Shown: piece by piece, positions 57,448 to 64,000 of the stretch
How positions within the stretch are numbered: position 1 is the first letter of the stretch
Layout of the letters: the number at the start of each line of letters is the position of its first letter
Source: Bullera alba
Taxonomy: Eukaryota; Basidiomycota; Tremellomycetes; Tremellales; Bulleraceae
DNA: 64,000 bases
Direction of reading: 5' to 3'
NCBI GenBank assembly: GCA_001600095.1
Contig: BCIX01000002.1
Coordinates: forward strand, 248,001-312,000
Position numbers and translations under genes: made by a program
The notes under the pieces: model-generated
Told to the model about the DNA's origin: nothing
Databases searched by the model: none
Seen by the model: the letters and a program-made list of their open reading frames with translations, nothing else

Positions 57448-60021
57448 TATCGCAGCGCTGTGAAGTGTGTGGTAGCGCCAGACAGCGTTTCAGCTTCTGA
57501 GGCTGTGAAAGGGAGAGCGGTAAGATGGCGCCGAAGGAGGTGTCGCAACGGTTTGAAGTTGAACGTAACGCCTAGCGGGGAGTATGGTAAAGCGGGAAAA
57601 AGGAGAAAAGAGGTGGTCAAAGTCGTAGAGTTTGAAGAGGTCTTCGAATTCGGGCGATAGGAAAGACGGGGAGGGGGATGAAACTGTAGATGAGGCGTGC
57701 AGCAAAGGCAGACAGGATGTCTCGACGCTTGCGGGGCAGATGAAAGGATGGAATGTATCACGAGCGAAGCAAAGGAGACGGCTAGGCCGCCCCCTCCGCC
57801 GGTGCTAGAAGCAGATGGTTGTCAAGCATCGAGCCCGGTCCATGCTCCCATCAAAAAAACGCAAATGGCCCAAAATCGGGTCACGATCACTCCCACCACC
57901 AAACTCAATTTCCACTAGCACGTCCCACTCACACATCCGTTTTCCGACCTCGGCGTCTGGTCCCAGTTTGATGAGCGAGAAAGTCGTCGTTCTCCGCTCC
58001 AGCTCCGATTCCATCACTCGTCACGCTCGACGCTCTAGATCCTCCTGGCGGCGTGGCGTTCGGCATTGGGTCTCTCAGCGACGACGTCCTTTTGTGGATA
58101 ATTGGTCGTATCGGCGGGAGATGGGGTGATGGAGGTAAGACCGGTATGGCATGATGAGATGGTCCAACGGGGCGAAGCATGATCATAGCGAGTGGTGAGT
58201 TGATGAAGAAAAGGTATGACAACTCGATGGACGATTTAGATTGTTATCAGAAGCCCCAGCAATAGACGCCGATGTGACAGATGTGTGGTTGTTTCAGGTC
58301 GGCGTGACAGGTGACCAAGGCGATGTAGGTTGATGATCAAGGGGAATCAAGGGACCGAAAGGTACGGCCGTGGATATATCGCAGCAGGAAGGATGTGTTG
58401 TCGAGAAGGGAGCGAAAGAGTCACAAACGTCAGCGACCTGCAGCTCGATGATCGTCCTAGACTGGAGCTTGAACGATGCTAGTGCATTAGACAATCGGTA
58501 TCCTGCAATCTGACGGTATGGCCGGGAAGTGTGCAGATGGAGGAGAACAAGGAGGATAAGGCAAGCCAAACAATAAGTTCCTCCGATTTTGATTGTGTTT
58601 CAGACTGCTCATACCAATTTCCCCGAGAGCAAGAGCTCGAACAACGCTCCGCTCTTTCAAGGGACCTCTTGGCTGTCTAGGGCAGGGGTAGGGGTAATGA
58701 TGATCGAGGGGTAAAGTCAAAATGGGGAAAGTAATTACAGGCAGCAGAAAGCAGCAACCATTACTCACGGATGAACAGCAGCGGGAAAGTCGAATCGACC
58801 TGTCGGTCTGGGTGACCGAGGCGAGGACAGCGTGTGTGCTTGTTGCGAGGATTGAGCAGGTTGCTGGGCGATTCGGGTCGACATTTTGGCGTGCAAAGGC
58901 GTGTTTCCTACAATTGCTCGAGCGCTGTCCGTGTATCCAGACACTCTGTGTCTGTAGGTTCAATCTCCTCTCCGGTCTCTCCGCTGGGTGCCTGGAAATC
59001 GCCGTATTGTCCGTAAACCCAAGATCGAGACTTCCAATCCTATCACGCTGACGGGTGCACGGATGAACAATAGAGCGGGTCGAGCAGTGACACAGGACAA
59101 AGAGCACCAAGAGCAAGGAGACGAACGATGGTCAGAGTCGAGTGATAATGAAGCAACAGAGTTGGCAGCACGGGGTGGGCAATTTCAGGATAAACCGAGC
59201 CGTCTCGTCAGTTGGTCAGAGGCCTGAAACACGCGGCGGCTGGATCCCTCGAGTGTCATTAAGACTCGCAACAGAGCAATGGCATGTTGTGCATCTGTGA
59301 TCTGATGCAGCTGGCTCGCTCGTCGTCAAGCGCTAGTCCTAGTCTCCAACGCCCAAGCTAGATGGGTCTGAGCATGGTATTGCAGCTGCAACGAGCACCC
59401 CGTTGACAACCATCTTCGGGCGGTGCTCTCAGGTGAAACGGGCCTAGTGGAATTACCGGAAACGGCAAATCAGCGATAACACCGGCGAGCGGCCAAACAC
59501 GAGAGATCGCATCAGATCCTATCAGATCGCATCTCACAAAGTCACAAAGCACTCGTGCAGATCTGTCGAGTGCACTGACACTAGATCCTACTGCAGCAAG
59601 TCACTCTGACAGGCCGTCAAGTCCTCCGCACAAGATAGTGGTATCTGACTCGAACTGAGCACGGACACCGCCCACACGGCACACACGTCCGCAAGTCCAG
59701 ACGTCTACACATCACCTCATGTCCAAGTCGCCTCGTGCTCCTTTATGGTTCTCAGCTTCTGGAACACGCCTCGGCCGCATGACTGCCATCAGCTGCCATC
59801 AGGCAGCAGCCAGCAGCAGCCCCTCCGGCTCGAGTGCCGCCGTCACTTCAAGACCTGTTCACTGATCTCTCTTTATCGTCCATCCCCCTCCCCAATCTCC
59901 CTATTGTACTCTGTTCACCAAGCACTTCCCATCCTGAAACACCCCAAGTAGCCTTTTGTCCCAGTGCACGACAGCGTACCCCGCCGACTCCACCGATCCA
60001 AACAAGAGCTTGACTCCGGAG
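57448..60021. other. Long intergenic interval, possible upstream exons
   Basis: About 2.6 kb without a firm gene. On the minus strand, 57929-58222 is open and Ser/Pro-rich, and a GTGAGT donor lies inside it near 57942. 57490-57705 has a more ordered stretch (SPEFEDLFKLYDFDHLF). These could be 5' exons of the 57268 gene or a separate gene; I could not join them in one frame. A CAGCAG-rich patch (59805-59822) lies upstream of the RING gene. Confidence 0.35.
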
Positions 60022-61748
60022 ATGGGTGATTGGGCGCGGCGTATCCCCGGATCGTGGCTATGGTCCCATCGAGCCGAGACGGGGTACGAGACTGATCAAA
60101 CCGCAGCCACCAAGTCCCACAATCTTCGAGACGAGCTGTACTACTCCTCTAGCACCACAGCACGTCCGAAGCTCGTACATCGAAATCGCACTTCGGTAGT
60201 TGGGCGACATGCGAGGAACCTATCCGGCCCGACTCATCATACTGGGCTTACCCGCCAGACTCGCCCGACTACTACTGTAACCCCAACCGGGACAGGGCTT
60301 ACAACAAGCCGATACGGGACTGGAGGTCTACTTCAAACGGCAAATTCGACTACCGAGACATTCGGTGCTTTACAGCTCTCGATCAGACCCACCACGCCCG
60401 GAACCTTGATTACCCCGGCAACTCGCATCTCTTCCTCGGCGAAACGTGAACATAAGAACAAGCCAAGGGTCAGAACGTATCCCAGACCGTCTCCTCAGGT
60501 CCGACTGCCCACTCTTGACAATCGACGCAAGGACAGGAGTCAGCGACATCGAGATGTGATGTCCGCTGCGGCTGAGAGACCCCGACAGCAAAATAGCTCG
60601 ACGAGTGGTGCAAGTCGAGCAAGCAGAGTCAGCGTCCCGGGAAAGACAGTGGAAAAGAGGATAGCCGACGGCGTACTGGCGCGATGGAGTGACAAGAGAG
60701 AACGAGATAGAGACAGCATTGAACCTCCCAGTCTTCGAGGCCGCAACACTGCATCCTATGCGTCTACCATCAGACAAGTACCTGCTCCTAGTCAGTCCTT
60801 CCAGGTGAGTCTCAGGGACTGAGCCCATCATCTGCATGCCATCTCGTCCACCGCCTTGCTGACCACCAGCCAGGTCGACCGTAGGCCTACCAAGCGAGAG
60901 CTGGAGACTGCGGACCGAGCGTTCGGCAGATCACCCGTCAACAAGCCCAAAGCTGTAGACTACTACGCCGATGAGCCGACTCCCCCGATCGGGGATCAGC
61001 TGCGAGGTACCATTCGACGTCGAGTGGAGGAAGAGGTTCTCCGACAACTGGAAGAGCTGACTGCTCAAGCCAGGACCACCAGCTGGCCGACCTACCCCCG
61101 CGACATGGCCACTATCCGACCTGAAGAGAGTCAAAAGCTCCTCTTCATCCTTCGAGGGCTGTATACCGACCTCGAGAAGAGGAAGGAGCGAGATGGGGAT
61201 TGGCTCCGCAACGCCTTGGATCAAGTGGCCGAGCTCAACTCTAAGAATGCCAGACTGGTCAATGAGGCGAACAGGATCAAGACGCACGATAGACACTGGG
61301 AACAAACGGTCAAACAGATGTTAAGACACATCCAAGCTATGGAGACGCTCTTGACCTGTCCCGTGTGTCGATCTGTCATGTGAGTGGGCTTCCCCTCCCC
61401 TCTTTCAATTGTCCGATAACTGACGTTCGTGATAGAGCCAAGCCATTCGTACTCAATCCATGTGGTCATACCATCTGCGAAGACTGCCTCGAGCGCTGGG
61501 AATCAGCGAGAGTAAGTGTCCTCACTGTAGCGGATGTTGGCAGTCCTGATGGGGTTCAGATCGAAATGGTGGAACCGGCAAGTTGTCCAATCTGCCGAGC
61601 CGACCCCGACTTCGATGGGGCGATCCAGAGTCTGATGCTCAGGGACGTCATCGCCGAGTGGGTCAGGCATAAGGTTGTCAATGGGGGTGGTTGGGAAGAG
61701 TTGGGGGACTGGATGTGCAGAGCGGGACTGGACCGAAGAAGCGAATAA
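60022..61748 (+). CDS. RING-type protein, probable E3 ubiquitin ligase, 517 aa
   Basis: RING proteins recruit E2-ubiquitin. Exons 60022-60804, 60874-61379, 61436-61511 and 61560-61748 give 517 residues. The first 260 are Ser/Thr/Arg-rich and disordered. A coiled-coil region follows (IRRRVEEEVLRQLEELTAQA; EKRKERDGDWLRNALDQVAE). The RING spans the last three exons: TCPVCRSVI, LNPCGHTICEDCLERW and SCPICRAD, i.e. C-C-C-H-C-C-C-C. The C-terminal DVIAEWVRH and GGWEELGDW is shared with a partial gene at the right edge. The third intron (48 nt) has no stop and keeps frame, so it may be retained. Substrate is unknown. The frame is open upstream of this ATG, but without another ATG. Confidence 0.82.
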
Positions 61749-62155
61749 CGGAGGTCGATAAGGTGAGTGTTGAAGGGACTTGGTAATGGGACCTGACTGG
61801 TGAGACAATAGATCTAGGGCGATCTAAGTTATGTGTGTACGAGGGCGGGATGCTTGCTTTACTGTAGTCACTGTGAATAGAAAATAGCTACATGTGACAT
61901 GGCAAACGTAGAATGTATGCGCGGATGATAGCTGGAACCGATGAGACGCACATACTCGAGCACTTCAGCTTTCAGACTGGTCGATCTTTCTGCGAGATGA
62001 AACTTGTCACAACTTTTGCGATCTCGGTCAAGTCCATTGCACAATTCACATCACCAAGACATTACGAGGAATCTCCACCAAGATATCGATGTACACAAGA
62101 CGGAACGGGAAATGGACGGTCTCAAACTACGCCGAGTATCGTTCTCGCTATGAAA

Positions 62156-63050
62156 TCACGCTCTTTCCCTCGTCGCCTCTCCTGAATCACTTTCGACTTC
62201 CCAGAGGACAGGGGTTTTGAGCCACCCGTTAACTTCGTCATTCGATCGCCCATACCATACATGAGGCTTCGCTGTGGATCTGACCGCGATCAGATCGGGG
62301 TCTTCAATGCTGTACATGGGTCAGCTCGCCAGTCTCGTCTCAAGTCTCGGTGTACCGGACACCTCACTCACGCCTTCCCCGTCGACACACTCCGGTCATG
62401 ATACGGATAATTCGGATCCCACTTCCAGGAAGGAGATTTCTTTTCCTGAGCGATCCACTTGTCGAAGCTAGCCTGCGCGATGTTGAGCTTAGATTGAAGT
62501 GGCTTCCCGCAGTCTGACCCCGGGCAAAGGGGCAGACCGTCGGAGGGTCTCTGGGATGGGATATGTGTCAATTTTGACTCTCGGAGCACCGTCATATGGT
62601 CATCGTGGAAGTGCCTAGTACTGACCACATCGGCTACCATCTCGTCAAAACATTCGATACAAGCGACCTCGAACTCGTTACATGCCAGATGATATCTCGG
62701 GGAGGGACTGTCACAATTTTCAGCAAAAGGTCCTCCAGAAGCTGCAGTATCACTACGGACACTCGGATAGTACGGATAGTATAGATAGTATGGAGCAAAC
62801 TCACAGCGATCTGTCGCACAGTGGACAGCGGAATTGGAACGACATGTCGCGACGCCGACCCCACTCATCGAGATCTTTATATCGCTCCAATAACACATCT
62901 CCACGGGGGCGACTATTTGGAGGAACATAGCCGAGGCAGGCGGCGACGCATGCGAAGCCCGAAAAGCCCCACGACCCCGAAGAAGACCACCCTGAGTATG
63001 TCGAAGAGTAGGTTCAACAGGGGACCGAGCCTTATTGGGGTAGCAGCCAT
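62156..63050 (-). CDS. RING-like zinc-finger protein, 5' structure unresolved
   Basis: The 3' part is clear. An exon ending at 62805 (DVLLERYKDLDEWGRRRD then RCPLCDRSL), exon 62707-62372, and exon 62309-62156 join in frame and end EATRERA. The Cys pattern CPLC, HLACNEFEVACIEC and LCPGSDC resembles a divergent RING with the C-H pair changed to C-N-E. W-rich text follows (FDKWIAQEKK, SPSWKWDP), recalling the end of the two neighbouring RING genes. The 5' part is not solved: the ATG at 63050 gives MAATPIRLG in a frame that stops at about 62914, and no good intron joins it to the RING exon. The intron 62804-62708 contains GATAGTA repeats. A damaged gene is possible. Confidence 0.5.
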
Positions 63051-63681
63051 GACGGCGACGTGAGAAGTGGGATGTGTCGCGGACGGTCGATTTGCTGAAT
63101 GAGTAGAGCACGTCTAGACTGCCCAAGGCTGATTTGGGTGAAAGACAACGCTGAACTACTCGTGCAGTGTCGCCCGGGGGATGACTCAGTGTCATGAGTA
63201 CGAGAGGACGAGGGCGAGGTCGCACCCAGCTTATTTACACGTTGCAAGTTGCAGGTTGCCTCGTGGCCTCGTGCCCGCGCTTTGATTATACTCCAGGAAG
63301 CGTTGACCAAGGCACCACCGCGAGGATGATGACTGCGCCTGCGTGGCAGCCTACACCTCTCCCTGTCCCCTGGACATCAATATAATGCTCGATCCGCCAT
63401 CTGTGTACCTAGAGGTACCTAGTCTCATTGTGGCTATGGCACTGCGATCTTCATCCGCAAACAGCCGCGGTCGCAAGAATCGACTTTCGATCCATGTCGA
63501 GTCTGTTTCACATCGTAGAGGCCATATATAGGGTCTACAATACAAGCTACGAGAACTGCGAAGATACTGACCAGGGATACACGAAGGATGATCATGCAAA
63601 ATGTTCTCGTCATTATCGACCAAGAGATCCTTCAGATCGTCCGGAAATCCACCCTAGTTTTCCCAATCATCATCTTCGTCA

Positions 63682-64000
63682 TCAATCCATACTCGTGCAG
63701 CGATTGCGGGACGACGCTCTGATAGTATGTATCTTATGTCTCGTCAGCAATAGTCATAATCCCGCAGCTGAATCTATAGACTTACGCCTTCCTCGTCAAC
63801 CAATCCTCATGATCCGCCCACCCTCCAGGTGAAGCCATTGCGTGAGTGACCCACTCCTCGATGAGTCCGTCCAACATCCTGATCTTCGCACCGGGATTGG
63901 GTTGAAGCCGCATCCTACACCCAGGACACGAAGGTGGAGTGCCTTGTGTATACTGAGACAGGACATGTGTTAGCTGGGAGAGATGCTAGCTTGACCAGGG
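63682..64000 (-). CDS. RING-type protein, 3' part only (runs off window)
   Basis: An exon 63952-63786 begins after a CTCAG acceptor and ends at a GTAAGT donor. It encodes SCPGCRMRLQP, then KIRMLDGLIEEWVTHAM and GGWADHEDWLTRKA. This matches the closing part of the 60022-61748 protein (CPICR, IAEWVRH, GGW, DW), so it is a paralogue on the opposite strand. After a 67-nt intron, a simple acceptor at 63719 gives 11 more residues and a stop at 63684-63682; another acceptor 2 nt on would give a different end. The remaining RING cysteines must lie beyond 64000. Confidence 0.65.

Noticed and set aside
58487..59116. 209-codon minus-strand frame
   Set aside because: Cys/Ser/Pro-rich random-like text, with no splice or family support.
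62368..63225. One continuous 285-codon minus-strand frame
   Set aside because: Only its 3' part is coding. The middle reads through an intron that has a GTGAGT donor directly after the CPLC zinc knuckle in another frame.
1..64000. Transposons, CRISPR arrays, prokaryotic operons, viral genes
   Set aside because: No reverse transcriptase, transposase, terminal repeats, regular spacer arrays or viral proteins were seen; the gene structure is fungal throughout.

Overview
The window is eukaryotic and almost certainly from a basidiomycete yeast of the Tremellomycetes (Cryptococcus/Kwoniella-like). Genes carry many short introns, mostly 40-80 nt, with GTGAGT or GTAAGT donors, CTRAY-like branch points and NAG acceptors. 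Intergenic distances are small, and the recognisable proteins (calcineurin B, ARB1, DIS3, ZIP transporter, fungal ULP2) read as basidiomycete versions. No transposon, CRISPR or prokaryotic feature was seen. All gene models below are hand-spliced; unless stated otherwise, exon lengths sum to an open frame.

Layout. 1-740: 5' part of CPA1 (minus) with an upstream ORF. 2215-9980 (plus): an unrecognised protein, a TMEM14-like membrane protein and an HSF-type transcription factor. 10179-12661 (minus): one frameshifted gene and one small unknown gene. 13623-19366: an NAD(P)-binding protein, TRS23, ARG1 and MIX23. 19543-25565 (minus): a very long ULP2-type SUMO protease. 26095-38237: SWT21/WRAP53-like, ALG2, DIS3, UBA4, LCL2, a FAS1-domain secreted protein and a CCDC97-like protein. 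38578-44084: ARB1, calcineurin B, tRNA-Val and a GNAT acetyltransferase. 44343-51029 (minus): SEC10 and a multi-pass membrane protein. 51523-57268: tRNA-Leu, a ZIP zinc transporter, NAD(P)H-hydrate epimerase and a coiled-coil protein. 60022-64000: three related RING-type genes, the last cut by the window edge.

Together this is a housekeeping region: arginine synthesis (CPA1, ARG1), secretion and glycosylation (TRS23, SEC10, ALG2, LCL2), RNA and ribosome metabolism (DIS3, ARB1, SWT21), ubiquitin-like modifiers (ULP2, UBA4, RING genes) and stress signalling (calcineurin B, HSF).

The most notable signal is upstream of CPA1. When a 58-nt intron with consensus splice sites is removed, a short uORF is created whose core matches the arginine attenuator peptide of other fungi. 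The key residues exist only in the spliced mRNA, so splicing could control whether the arginine switch is present. Other points of interest are an 11-nt micro-exon in ARB1, an insert of about 180 residues in the ULP2 catalytic domain, stop-free in-frame introns, and the RING gene cluster at the right end.
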